Shown piece after piece: positions 1 through 6,443 of a stretch of 9,719 nucleotides of DNA; positions within the stretch are counted from its first letter, which is position 1; each line of letters begins with the position of its first letter. Origin of the DNA: an uncultured Sphingobacteriaceae bacterium (GTDB lineage: Bacteria > Bacteroidota > Bacteroidia > Sphingobacteriales > Sphingobacteriaceae); NCBI GenBank assembly GCA_937875035.1, contig CALNCF010000360.1, forward strand, positions 1 to 9,719. The letters run 5' to 3'. The translations under genes and the position numbers were made by a program. The notes below the pieces were generated by a model. It was given only the letters and a program-made list of their open reading frames with translations, ran no database searches and was not told where the DNA came from.

Positions 1-671
1 GCTCCGAAGAATACATCCTTCCAGCGGATCTTCGCGTCGGGCAGCACTTTGAAGATCACGGCAAAGATGAGCATGCTGATCCCGAGGGTGAGCACCAAAT
101 TGATCACATAGAAAACAACCACCGTAACATCGGGAAAGGATGCCTGGAGGCGTGCGCCGATCCCTTCGATGATGGCTGTAATCGACAGGGAAACCAGGAG
201 TAAGAACCCGAGGCTGACGATCACCGAAAAAGAGAGGAAACGGTTTTGCAGCATCTTAAGCCAGCCACGTTTAGGCTTGGGCTTTAATCCCCAGATGCTG
301 TTGATGGAATCCTGGATCTCCGCGAATACCGTGGTCGCCCCGATGAGCAGGGTGATCCCCCCGATAATAACAGCTACCGTACTTTTGTCTCCGATGGATG
401 CATTCCGGATCATATCCTGGAGCTGCGCGGCAGTATCCTGCCCGACAAACCCCTGCAATACCGAATACACCTTTCCTTCTACGGCTTCCCGTTCGAGGAA
501 CAACCCGCAGAGGGAGATGATCACTACCAGCAGGGGCCCCATGGAAAAGACCGTGTAATAGGCTAAGGAGCCGCTAAGCTTGGTAACCTTGTCGTCGGTA
601 AAGCCCCGGAAAGTCTCTTTCAACAATCCCCATATTCCTTTTAAAGACAGTTTGCTGCGCATGATATTCAT
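1..671 (-). CDS. YihY/BrkB-family inner-membrane protein (partial, C-terminus beyond window)
   Basis: The first 223 residues of a polytopic membrane protein are encoded on the minus strand; the rest lies left of base 1. Family hallmarks seen: GSLAYYTVFSMGPLL near residues 34-48, GATTVFAEIQDSINSIWG near 111-128 and VIFKVLPDAKIRWKDV near 205-220. Hydrophobic segments lie at about 37-58, 97-118, 145-168 and 182-207. The family (once called RNase BN by mistake, also BrkB) is an inner-membrane protein whose molecular role is unsettled; envelope or transport roles have been proposed. Two in-frame starts exist, 671 (MNIMRSK) and 662 (MRSK), and neither has a strong ribosome binding site. The gene begins 38 bases after the DUF72 stop, so it is probably the last visible gene of the cinA-like/DUF72 operon. 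Family assignment is firm; function is not. Confidence 0.9.
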   Translation of the reverse strand, partial: MNIMRSKLSLKGIWGLLKETFRGFTDDKVTKLSGSLAYYTVFSMGPLLVVIISLCGLFLEREAVEGKVYSVLQGFVGQDTAAQLQDMIRNASIGDKSTVAVIIGGITLLIGATTVFAEIQDSINSIWGLKPKPKRGWLKMLQNRFLSFSVIVSLGFLLLVSLSITAIIEGIGARLQASFPDVTVVVFYVINLVLTLGISMLIFAVIFKVLPDAKIRWKDVFFG

Positions 672-709
672 TTTAAAGCCATCTGTTTAAAAATTCATGC
701 CAGCAGGCG

Positions 710-1429
710 CTACCGTGCCGCAGCCAGCTCCTTCAACCGGGCTGCGTTGCTGTACCCCGCCTCGAACATGGTGTTGTTAAAATAGATGAAGGAACGGATG
801 TCGCCGGGGATATGATCCGCAAGCGTTTGCAATACCTTCTCGCTGTAAGAAGATCTGAACAGCTCGGGTACCCCGTGCATCCTTTTATAATAAACAGGAC
901 CGGTAATGATCTCCTCTTCGGGAAGCCCGGGATAGCTCACGCTGCAAAAGCTCAGGGCATGTTCGCGAAGCGCCCGGTACACCTTCTCATCCCACCAGGA
1001 TATGTGCCTGAACTCGATCACCTGCGGCGTGTCACGACGGGTGTTCGAGAGGATATCATCCATGCGCTCGGCCGTGTAGGCATAGGAAGGCGGCAGCTGG
1101 TACAGGATGCAGGACAGCTTCTCTCCCAGCCCTTCCCTTACAATGTCGTTAAAGTCGTTCAGCTTCTCCTGCACGTTCCGCATGCGCAAGGTATGCGTGA
1201 TCACCTTATTGGCTTTTACGCTGAACCGGAAATCTTCAGGGGTCTGATCTGCCATCTTCCGGAGATTAGCCGCTACCGGGAAACGGTAAAATGTATTGTT
1301 CAGCTCGAGGGTATTGAACCGGGTGCTGTAATACCGCAGCCAGCCGGAAGCCGGGAGCCTCTCCGGGTAGAACCGGTTCTTCCAGTATGAATAGCTGAAC
1401 CCGGAGGTTCCAATGTACACCTTCTCCAT
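710..1429 (-). CDS. DUF72 domain protein (YecE-like)
   Basis: A 239-residue protein matching DUF72/YecE along its full length, a TIM-barrel-like family of unknown activity with a conserved, enzyme-like pocket. Visible signatures: YIGTSGFSY at 5-13, LELNNTFYRFP at 41-51, the FSVKANK segment at 69-75, LYQLPPS at 109-115, EFRH at 139-142, KRMHG at 182-186 and IYFNNT at 215-220 before the final helix. No signal peptide, so it should be cytosolic. The start is supported by an AGG about nine bases upstream and by the family N-terminus beginning right at the YIGTSG strand. It lies 15 bases downstream of the CinA-like stop and 38 bases upstream of the YihY gene, implying cotranscription. Domain call is firm; the reaction is unknown. 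Confidence 0.93.
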   Translation of the reverse strand: MEKVYIGTSGFSYSYWKNRFYPERLPASGWLRYYSTRFNTLELNNTFYRFPVAANLRKMADQTPEDFRFSVKANKVITHTLRMRNVQEKLNDFNDIVREGLGEKLSCILYQLPPSYAYTAERMDDILSNTRRDTPQVIEFRHISWWDEKVYRALREHALSFCSVSYPGLPEEEIITGPVYYKRMHGVPELFRSSYSEKVLQTLADHIPGDIRSFIYFNNTMFEAGYSNAARLKELAAAR

Positions 1430-1444
1430 CTGTATGACCTGGTT

Positions 1445-1933
1445 TTATGGGTTCATTGCCTCTGCCAGCATATGCAGCACTTCATTCACATACCAGCGCT
1501 GTATGCTGAAGGGTTCTTCGCCAACCGGCACGATCCTGCCGCTGCGCAGCGCTTCCCCACGGTGAGCAATAGCATAGAACGCGTACAACTGTTGTGCAGA
1601 TTCGGGTACAGGAGCTGCAAAGCCCGTGATGCTGATCCCCCAATCGCTGCGGAACAGGGTGCATACCCGCGTGGCCATCTGTACGGCTACCTTTTCCGAT
1701 ACACAATTGCAGGCGAAAGCATGCGTAGGCTCTACCCGCAGGTGATGGTATTTCTGACCAAGATTATAGGTCGTGATCCCTCCCTGGAATAATTGCATCG
1801 CATCCGAAACCGTGGAGAACGCGAGCTGCATAAACCCGGCGGTGACGCTCTCGGCCACCGCGATCGTTTCTTCCTGCTGAAGTAAATATGCCCTGATCTT
1901 ATGTAAGGCTTCCTGTTGAAAAGGATGATCCAT
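1445..1933 (-). CDS. CinA C-terminal domain protein, putative NMN amidohydrolase (PncC-like)
   Basis: A stand-alone CinA C-terminal domain of 162 residues, the usual length for PncC. PncC enzymes deamidate nicotinamide mononucleotide to nicotinate mononucleotide, returning the by-product of NAD-dependent ligase to NAD synthesis. Seen here: AESVTAG at 27-33 (family AESCTGG) with the candidate catalytic Ser29, FQGGITTYN at 49-57 giving Tyr56, and Lys61; this spacing agrees with the Ser/Tyr/Lys set described for the family. The downstream glycine motif reads SITGFAAP instead of the usual TGIAGP, and the first motif has lost its Cys and one Gly, so the enzyme is somewhat divergent and activity is inferred. 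Cytosolic. It is the first gene of the likely operon with DUF72 and YihY. An intrinsic terminator ends about 12 bases before its start, so it needs its own promoter or read-through. Confidence 0.85.
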   Translation of the reverse strand: MDHPFQQEALHKIRAYLLQQEETIAVAESVTAGFMQLAFSTVSDAMQLFQGGITTYNLGQKYHHLRVEPTHAFACNCVSEKVAVQMATRVCTLFRSDWGISITGFAAPVPESAQQLYAFYAIAHRGEALRSGRIVPVGEEPFSIQRWYVNEVLHMLAEAMNP

Positions 1934-1944
1934 CGTGCTTCGTT

Positions 1945-1979
1945 AAAAAGAAAAGGCAGCGCCTGAGCGCTACCTTTTT
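1945..1979 (-). terminator. Intrinsic terminator after DUF892 gene (probably bidirectional)
   Basis: On the minus strand an 8-bp stem GGTAGCGC/GCGCTGCC (one G-T pair; arms at 1967-1974 and 1955-1962) with a TCAG loop is followed by TTTTCTTTTT. It begins about 20 bases past the DUF892 stop. The plus-strand reading also ends in five T, so it could stop transcripts from either side. It separates the DUF892 unit from the CinA-like operon. Confidence 0.85.
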
Positions 1980-1996
1980 CAGCCAGGGGTTCTGAA

Positions 1997-2584
1997 TTAT
2001 TCGTCTTCCCCGGATGCTTCGTAATTGATATCGTTCTCAGCAATACCGGTCAGCGTTTCATCTGCTTCTTTCTCTTCCTCCAGGGTCTGACCCAGGAGAT
2101 CGGCCACCTTGCCTAAGCTAAGCGTCTTGGCAAGCTGTGTAAGTCCGCCGTAAGTAGCGATCTCGTAATGCTCTACCTTTTGCGCGGCGAGTATGATGCC
2201 GACATCACGGGTCGCGGTTCCGCTTTCGGTGTCTTCTACAATGCTGTCGGCTTCCTTCGTCAATCCGTCCATGGCATCGCATTTCTTAGCCTGCGCCTTT
2301 TCACCCAGGAGCTCGAACACCTTTTCGAGGCGTGACACATGGGTCTTCGTTACCTCGAGATGGTCTGCAATAGCCGCTGCCAGCTCAGAAGAGGTAGCTG
2401 CTTTCTTCATTTTAGGAAGCGCTTTCACCAGGTGCTTCTCCGCCCAGTAAATGTCTTTCAGCTCATCTACAAAAAAGGTATGCAATGCCGGTTTCTTTGC
2501 ATTGGATTTACCTGGTTTTGAAACAGGCTTCTTCCCGGAAGCAGCCTTTGGTGTCGCTTTTTTAGCGGTTGATGTTGTTGCCAT
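1997..2584 (-). CDS. DUF892 ferritin-like protein with Lys/Ala/Pro-rich N-terminal tail
   Basis: A 195-residue protein with two parts. Residues 1-34 are a basic, low-complexity tail rich in K, A, P, S and T (pairs such as KKA, KKP), resembling histone H1-type or DNA-binding tails. Residues 35-185 are the YciE/DUF892 four-helix ferritin-like domain. Candidate metal ligands and helix signatures are ELKDIYWAEKHL at 41-52, HLEVTKTHVSRLEKVFE at 75-91, KVEHYEIATYGGL at 136-148 and LEEEKEADETL at 168-178; the C-terminus is acidic. The family is linked to stress and osmotic responses, and structures show a possible di-metal site, but the reaction is unknown. The tail suggests, without proof, contact with nucleic acid. 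A terminator follows the gene and a perfect 19-bp palindrome lies 8 bases upstream of the ATG. It looks monocistronic. Confidence 0.92.
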   Translation of the reverse strand: MATTSTAKKATPKAASGKKPVSKPGKSNAKKPALHTFFVDELKDIYWAEKHLVKALPKMKKAATSSELAAAIADHLEVTKTHVSRLEKVFELLGEKAQAKKCDAMDGLTKEADSIVEDTESGTATRDVGIILAAQKVEHYEIATYGGLTQLAKTLSLGKVADLLGQTLEEEKEADETLTGIAENDINYEASGEDE

Positions 2585-2591
2585 AGGTTTG

Positions 2592-2610
2592 TTTTTCTAC
2601 AGTAGAAAAA
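2592..2610. promoter_or_regulatory. Perfect 19-bp palindrome upstream of DUF892, candidate operator or 5' UTR hairpin
   Basis: The sequence TTTTTCTACAGTAGAAAAA has nine perfectly paired positions on each side of a single central base. It starts 8 bases before the DUF892 ATG. On the minus strand a -7-like TAGTTTTT (2609-2616) abuts it, which would place the transcription start inside the palindrome, the classic position of a repressor site. No matching -33 box is visible, so the promoter part is weak. An RNA hairpin with an 8-bp stem and 3-base loop is an alternative. Confidence 0.5.
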
Positions 2611-2761
2611 AAACTATGCCAGCGGGTTATTGTATACCTGTGATGCAGATCGTACAGATACAGGCATTCAGAAGGATACATAATTACCCATTTCAGGGGG
2701 CAGTGTATTTATTGTAGAGCTATCACTACAGTTACGCGGGTATGGCATCATGAAGACAGCG

Positions 2762-2792
2762 TTTTCAGGAGATCGCAAAATGACTATCTTTA
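2762..2792 (+). promoter_or_regulatory. Probable Bacteroidota -33/-7 promoter for the NlpE-META lipoprotein
   Basis: TTTT at 2762-2765, a spacer of exactly 19 nt and TATCTTTA at 2785-2792 match the Bacteroidota consensus (TTTG, N19, TAnnTTTG) except at the last base of each box. Transcription would start near 2797-2800, giving a leader of about 70 nt that contains the small inverted repeat at 2803-2815. The match is good for a promoter read by eye but untested. Confidence 0.5.
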
Positions 2793-2802
2793 TTCGGAAC
2801 GA

Positions 2803-2815
2803 ATGAGCAGCTCAT
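2803..2815. repeat. Short inverted repeat in the lipoprotein leader
   Basis: ATGAGC, one base, GCTCAT: a perfect 6+1+6 inverted repeat just after the predicted transcription start and about 50 bases before the lipoprotein ATG. It could be a regulator half-site pair, but a match of this length can arise by chance. Confidence 0.35.
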
Positions 2816-2866
2816 GCGGAGCTCTCTTTCGTTTCCATACGTTTTTACCTTTTAACGGATCATCAC

Positions 2867-3682
2867 ATGAAAACAAACGTATTACTGATCGGCTGTGTAA
2901 GCTTATTACTGGGCGTTGCTGCCTGCAAGACCAGGAGCGCTAACGAGGCACAGCAGGCCGGAACCTCATCCGCAGCCACAAAAACCGCAGAGGGCGCGGA
3001 CAACAGCAAGACCTCTTTAGATTGGGCCGGCATGTATACCGGCAGCCTGCCCTGCCTCGATTGCGAGGGTATCGAAACCAGTGTGCTGCTGAAGAAAGAT
3101 TCCACCTTTGAGCTGAATACAAAATACCGGGGGAAGCCGGGTATCCTCTTCGCTTCCAAGGGAAGCTTCAGCTGGGATGAAGACGGCGGCAGGATCACCC
3201 TGAAAGACACCCGTGGCAGCAAGCTGCCCGTGTACCAGGTTGGCGAGAACACCCTCACCCAGGTAGACATGAACGGCAAGCCGCTTTCAGGCAATAACGC
3301 GCAGCGCTATGTATTGACTAAGGTAGAGGCCGGCATTACCGGGAAATACTGGAAGCTGACGGAGCTGAACGGAAAGAAGATAGGCGCCGATGGCAAGGTG
3401 AGCAAGGAGATCCACATGACCCTGAAACCCATACAGCAAAGCGTAACCGGAAACGCTGCCTGCAACTCGTTCTTCGGGAGCTATGAGCTGAAAGAAGGGA
3501 ACCGCATTCATTTTTCGGGGATCGCTTCCACGAAGATGGCTTGCCCGAACCTCGAGACAGAGACGGAATTCCTCAACATGCTGGGGATCGCCGACAACTA
3601 TAGCATCCTTGAAGACACTCTGATACTGAATAAAGCAAAGATGGCTCCGCTTGCACGGTTTGAAGTGGTTTATCTCCGGTAA
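2867..3682 (+). CDS. NlpE N-terminal domain plus META domain lipoprotein
   Basis: A 271-residue lipoprotein. The signal peptide ends in a lipobox, LGVAAC, with Cys20 as the lipidated residue, followed by an Ala/Ser/Thr/Glu-rich linker to about residue 50. Residues 52-152 match the NlpE N-terminal domain: WAGMYTGSLPCLDCEGIET carries the CxxC pair Cys63/Cys66, then a beta-rich fold. Residues 157-271 match the META (HslJ-like) domain: YWKLTELNGK, the VTGNAACN motif with Cys199/Asn200, and STKMACPN with Cys226. NlpE in Escherichia coli senses surface contact and lipoprotein or copper stress; META proteins are envelope proteins of poorly known function linked to heat and drug resistance. Probable location is the periplasmic side of a membrane. 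A stress or metal role is inferred from the domains only. The NYN gene follows after 107 bases, possibly on the same transcript. Confidence 0.93.
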   Translation: MKTNVLLIGCVSLLLGVAACKTRSANEAQQAGTSSAATKTAEGADNSKTSLDWAGMYTGSLPCLDCEGIETSVLLKKDSTFELNTKYRGKPGILFASKGSFSWDEDGGRITLKDTRGSKLPVYQVGENTLTQVDMNGKPLSGNNAQRYVLTKVEAGITGKYWKLTELNGKKIGADGKVSKEIHMTLKPIQQSVTGNAACNSFFGSYELKEGNRIHFSGIASTKMACPNLETETEFLNMLGIADNYSILEDTLILNKAKMAPLARFEVVYLR

Positions 3683-3740
3683 TTCCCCATGAGAAAACTA
3701 CTGTTTCCTGCTGAAGGCCCCCGTACCCTTTGCGTAATGC

Positions 3741-3764
3741 AGTCCGGCAACCTGTATGCCGGCT
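3741..3764 (+). other. Hairpin between the lipoprotein and NYN genes, not a canonical terminator
   Basis: CCGGCA (3744-3749) pairs with TGCCGG (3757-3762) across a 7-base loop, and AG/CT can add two pairs around one bulged T. No T-run follows, so it should not terminate efficiently. It may protect or separate the two messages if the genes are cotranscribed. Confidence 0.45.
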
Positions 3765-3789
3765 GAGAAATAACGATAACTAAAAAACA

Positions 3790-4545
3790 ATGGAAAACTA
3801 CCAGGACCTGAAGCTGGCCGTGCTGATCGATGCCGACAATGTACCCTACGCGAATGTGAAAGAGATGTTCGAGGAGATCGCTAAGTATGGCACGCCTACC
3901 TTCAAAAGAATATATGCCGACTGGACCAAGCCTACCGTTTCGGGTTGGAAGAATGTGCTGCTTGAGAACGCCATTACGCCGATCCAGCAGTACAGCTACT
4001 CAACCGGGAAGAACGCAACCGACAGCGCCCTGATCATCGACGCTATGGATATTCTGTATACGGGTAAGGTAGACGGATTCTGCATCGTTTCCAGCGACAG
4101 CGACTTTACACGGCTGGCCACCAGGCTGCGCGAAGCAGGCATGAAGGTGATCGGCATCGGTGAGAAGAAAACCCTGGCTCCCTTTATTACGGCCTGCGAC
4201 AAGTTCATCTATATCGAGATCTTAAAAGATACTAACACAGCTCCTACCGATACAAAGAAAACCTCTAAACAGGTAAGCAAGCCTTCAGAGCCCCTGAGCA
4301 AGATTGAGCCGCAGATCATCAAGCTGTTCAGCGACAGCATTACAGCGCTGGCCGACGAAGACGGCTGGGCATTCCTGGGAGAGCTGGGCAGCCTGATGCT
4401 GAAGAAGAAGCCCGACTTCGACCCCCGGAACTATGGCTTTGCCAAAATGCTTCCCCTTATCCGGAGCATCAACAAATTCGAGATCGACGAACGGGAAACA
4501 GGAAAGAAAAATGTAAAGCACATTTATATCCGTAAGAAACAATAA
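3790..4545 (+). CDS. NYN domain (LabA/DUF88-type) putative ribonuclease with C-terminal OST-HTH/LOTUS domain
   Basis: A 251-residue cytosolic protein. Residues 7-147 form a NYN (PIN-like) nuclease domain: VLIDADNV at 11-18 gives acidic Asp14 and Asp16, TDSALIIDAMD at 77-87 gives Asp78 and Asp84, and SSDSDF at 101-106 gives Asp103 and Asp105, the usual metal-binding cluster. After a Thr/Lys/Ser linker (about 148-170), residues 172-251 match an OST-HTH (LOTUS) winged-helix: WAFLGELGSLMLKKKP, FDPRNYGFAKMLPLI and a final strand HIYIRKK. NYN proteins are expected to cut RNA in a metal-dependent way; the LOTUS domain binds RNA (G-rich or structured) in studied cases. This two-domain order is common in bacteria, but substrates are generally unknown. 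It ends 5 bases from the convergent flavin enzyme gene with no visible terminator. Confidence 0.94.
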   Translation: MENYQDLKLAVLIDADNVPYANVKEMFEEIAKYGTPTFKRIYADWTKPTVSGWKNVLLENAITPIQQYSYSTGKNATDSALIIDAMDILYTGKVDGFCIVSSDSDFTRLATRLREAGMKVIGIGEKKTLAPFITACDKFIYIEILKDTNTAPTDTKKTSKQVSKPSEPLSKIEPQIIKLFSDSITALADEDGWAFLGELGSLMLKKKPDFDPRNYGFAKMLPLIRSINKFEIDERETGKKNVKHIYIRKKQ

Positions 4546-4550
4546 GGATA

Positions 4551-5570
4551 TTATACCTGCAGGTTAAAGGCTTCGGACAGGAGTTGCAGGGATCGCAGGC
4601 GTGAGGCGTGCTCTGCCGTAATGCACTGGATCATGAGCTCGTCGGTATCAAAAGCGGCAGCGATCTTTTCGAGCTCTGGCTTCAATGTTGCCGGAGTACC
4701 GATCATATACCTCGGGAACACGCGCGCATCTCCCAGGCGCTCGGCTTCCGGCAATCCGCCTAAGATCCGGACGGCGTCCTCTTCACTCTCTACCGGGCTT
4801 TTCAGGTCTCCCTGCATCATGCGTTGCATCATCAGCTGCATGGGCGCCGCCATGCGGGCCGCCGCTTCTTCCGTTTCCGCACAATACACACTTAAAGAAA
4901 GAATGAGCTTTGGTTCGCGAGCACCGGTTTCCTGTACAGAGGGCCTGAACTGCTGCCGGTAACGCCGGGTAATGGCATAGGCCTGGGCCGGGTTAATGAA
5001 GCCGGCAAAGGCATATTGCAAGCCCATTTCGGCCGCTGCCGATGCACTCCAGGGGCTTGAGCCCAGGAGCCAGAAGGATGGCGCCGGATGATCCTTGTGT
5101 ACCCTGACCTGGTGAAAGGGATGACCTTTATCAAAATCGTCGTTCAGCCAGGCATGAAGCTCCGCCAGCTGTTCGGCAGAATCGTCAGATGTCTGTCGGT
5201 ACGAACGGTTACGCTGAAGGGCCAGGTCTGAAACCGGCCCGGTGGTGGCCCGCCCGATCCCCATATCGATCCTGCCCGGGAACATCTCTTCCAGGGTATT
5301 GAATACCTCGGCCACTTTAAAGGGACTGTAATGATTTAATAAGACGGAGCCTGAGCCTACCCTGATCCTGGTGGTACCTGCCGCTACAAGCGGGATGAGC
5401 ACTTCGGGCGCACGCCCTGCGAAGCTGGCGGTATTATGATGCTCGGCCAACCAGATCCTCGAATACCCCCATTGCTCAGCATGTTGCGCAGTATCGACCG
5501 TATTGCGGATCGCCTGGTTCCTGTTGCCATTCCTTGGAATGGGTGAGAGATCGATAAGGGATAATTTCAT
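4551..5570 (-). CDS. LLM-class flavin-dependent oxidoreductase (luciferase-like, group 1)
   Basis: A 339-residue bacterial luciferase-like monooxygenase, a TIM-barrel enzyme that uses reduced FMN (or F420 in some relatives) with oxygen to oxidise small organic substrates. It matches the group 1 luciferase-family oxidoreductases: LSLIDLSPIP at 3-12, AEQWGYSRIWLAEHHN at 31-46, an APEVLIPLVAAGTTRIRVGSG-type strand, LLNHYSPFKVAEVF and PGRIDMGIGRA near 98-108. It is full length for the family. It is not expected to emit light, as no lux partner genes are nearby. Substrate unknown. The start gives the expected short N-terminus before the first beta strand. It lies 96 bases downstream of efp on the same strand; that gap holds two hairpins but no ordinary terminator, so cotranscription with efp is possible. 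Confidence 0.92.
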   Translation of the reverse strand: MKLSLIDLSPIPRNGNRNQAIRNTVDTAQHAEQWGYSRIWLAEHHNTASFAGRAPEVLIPLVAAGTTRIRVGSGSVLLNHYSPFKVAEVFNTLEEMFPGRIDMGIGRATTGPVSDLALQRNRSYRQTSDDSAEQLAELHAWLNDDFDKGHPFHQVRVHKDHPAPSFWLLGSSPWSASAAAEMGLQYAFAGFINPAQAYAITRRYRQQFRPSVQETGAREPKLILSLSVYCAETEEAAARMAAPMQLMMQRMMQGDLKSPVESEEDAVRILGGLPEAERLGDARVFPRYMIGTPATLKPELEKIAAAFDTDELMIQCITAEHASRLRSLQLLSEAFNLQV

Positions 5571-5594
5571 AACCGTCCGGGAATTTTTTTAGAC

Positions 5595-5629
5595 GTATGC
5601 AACCACGCATACCCGCAGGTAACACCTGC
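5595..5629 (-). repeat. Two tandem perfect hairpins in the efp/LLM gap
   Basis: On the minus strand GCAGGT, a GTT loop and ACCTGC (5615-5629) are followed after two bases by GTATGC, a GTGGTT loop and GCATAC (5595-5612). Each stem is six perfect base pairs. A run of A rather than T follows on this strand, so it is not a standard intrinsic terminator. Possible roles are message stabilisation, processing or partial attenuation between efp and the LLM gene. Confidence 0.45.
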
Positions 5630-5666
5630 CGGCCCCGTTTGGTTTTAGGATGGTCTGAACGAAATG

Positions 5667-6221
5667 TTATTTGATGACCCGCTCGATATAAGCGCCGTCT
5701 TCCGTACCGATCTTCAGGATGTCGCCCATCTCCACGAACAGGGGAACCTGTACATTGATATCGCCTTCTACCTGGGCGATCTTGAACAGCTTACCCTTCA
5801 CTCCCGCTTCGGCATATACGACCGGGAGCTCTACGTGCTTGGGAAGATCACCGGATAATGGCTTCTCCGTATCATCGAAGCGGATGGTGAGGATCATGCC
5901 TTCCTGAAGGAAACGGATGCTGTCTCCGAAAATAGTTTTCGGAACCGGGATCTGGTCGTAGGTTTCCTGGTTCATGCAGATCAGCGCGTCGTTCTCCGTA
6001 TAGAGGTATTGCATGTCCAGCTCATCCACACGGATCAGGTCTACCTTTTCTCCCGAACGGAAACGGACCTCGCTCTGCTTGCCGGTTTCTACGTTCCTGC
6101 ATTTCAGCGAATAGATCGCATTCCCTTTCCCCGGGGTAATATGATCGTACTCGATCACCTTCAGTAATTCATTATTATGCCTGATAAAGCAGCCTCTGCT
6201 GATCTCTGATGTAGTTGCCAT
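5667..6221 (-). CDS. efp: Translation elongation factor P
   Basis: EF-P of 184 residues, which binds between the ribosomal P and E sites and relieves stalling at proline stretches. The ATG at 6221 (MATTSEI) is chosen because it gives the standard Bacteroidota EF-P N-terminus; reading further upstream would run into the terminator and tRNA gene. Domain I carries the loop HITPGKGNAI, with Lys32 at the position that other bacteria modify. The middle OB domain spans about 66-125 (MQYLYTENDAL, PKTIFGDSIRFLQEGM). The C-terminal OB domain ends in VQVPLFVEMGD and AYIERVIK. Oddity: the normally conserved segment after GVKG (GDTATNTLKPA type) is about four residues shorter and reads GKLFKIA, and the Gly of the family signature is replaced. 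A paralogue elsewhere in the genome is possible. No epmA, epmB or earP-like gene is in the window. Confidence 0.93.
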   Translation of the reverse strand: MATTSEISRGCFIRHNNELLKVIEYDHITPGKGNAIYSLKCRNVETGKQSEVRFRSGEKVDLIRVDELDMQYLYTENDALICMNQETYDQIPVPKTIFGDSIRFLQEGMILTIRFDDTEKPLSGDLPKHVELPVVYAEAGVKGKLFKIAQVEGDINVQVPLFVEMGDILKIGTEDGAYIERVIK

Positions 6222-6310
6222 CGTGATTTTTGGTTGATTAAGCGGCAGGGCTGATGTCCTTGCCTGGTAAAATAACAGGGTTCGGTTCTTCCGGCCCCAG
6301 GGATATGCGT

Positions 6311-6343
6311 AAACAAAAAATGCCATCCATAACGGGACAGCAT
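6311..6343 (-). terminator. Intrinsic terminator of tRNA-Ser
   Basis: On the minus strand ATGCTGTCC (6335-6343) pairs with GGATGGCAT (6320-6328) over nine positions (two G-T pairs) around the loop CGTTAT, followed by a run of T. It starts 11 bases past the tRNA discriminator base and lies about 90 bases before the efp ATG, so efp needs its own promoter. Confidence 0.85.
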
Positions 6344-6353
6344 TTATATGATG

Positions 6354-6438
6354 CGGAGAGAGAGGGATTCGAACCCCCGGACCTGTAACAGTCAACGGTT
6401 TTCAAGACCGCCGCAATCGACCACTCTGCCATCTCTCC
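6354..6438 (-). tRNA. tRNA-Ser (anticodon UGA)
   Basis: An 85-nt class II tRNA. The acceptor stem GGAGAGA/TCTCTCC is perfect, with discriminator G at 6354, the serine identity base. The anticodon loop CTTGAAA places UGA at 6402-6404 (plus-strand TCA). A long variable arm (GACTG, TTA, CAGGTC) marks it as a serine type, and the T arm is GGGGG, TTCGAAT, CCCTC. The CCA end is not encoded (CAT follows), as is usual in Bacteroidota, so CCA must be added by nucleotidyltransferase. It reads UCN codons, mainly UCA. It has its own promoter (6444-6474) and terminator (6311-6343). Protein reading frames across this interval are spurious. Confidence 0.96.
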
Positions 6439-6443
6439 GGGGG

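Noticed and set aside
169..558. Plus-strand open frame of 129 codons
   Set aside because: It is antisense to the YihY/BrkB gene, whose membrane segments and motifs are clear.
3689..3766. Possible 25-residue peptide between the lipoprotein and NYN genes
   Set aside because: Very short, overlaps the hairpin at 3741-3764, and shows no ribosome binding site or family features.
3790..4545. NYN nuclease as the toxin of a toxin-antitoxin or defence system
   Set aside because: No small partner gene adjoins it; the neighbours are a lipoprotein and a convergent flavin enzyme, and the NYN plus OST-HTH form is a common stand-alone protein.
4551..5570. Bioluminescence (lux) gene
   Set aside because: The protein is of the general luciferase-like monooxygenase group and there is no second subunit, fatty-acid reductase or flavin reductase nearby.
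6222..6395. Upstream extension of the efp reading frame
   Set aside because: It crosses a terminator and part of tRNA-Ser; the ATG at 6221 gives the standard EF-P N-terminus.
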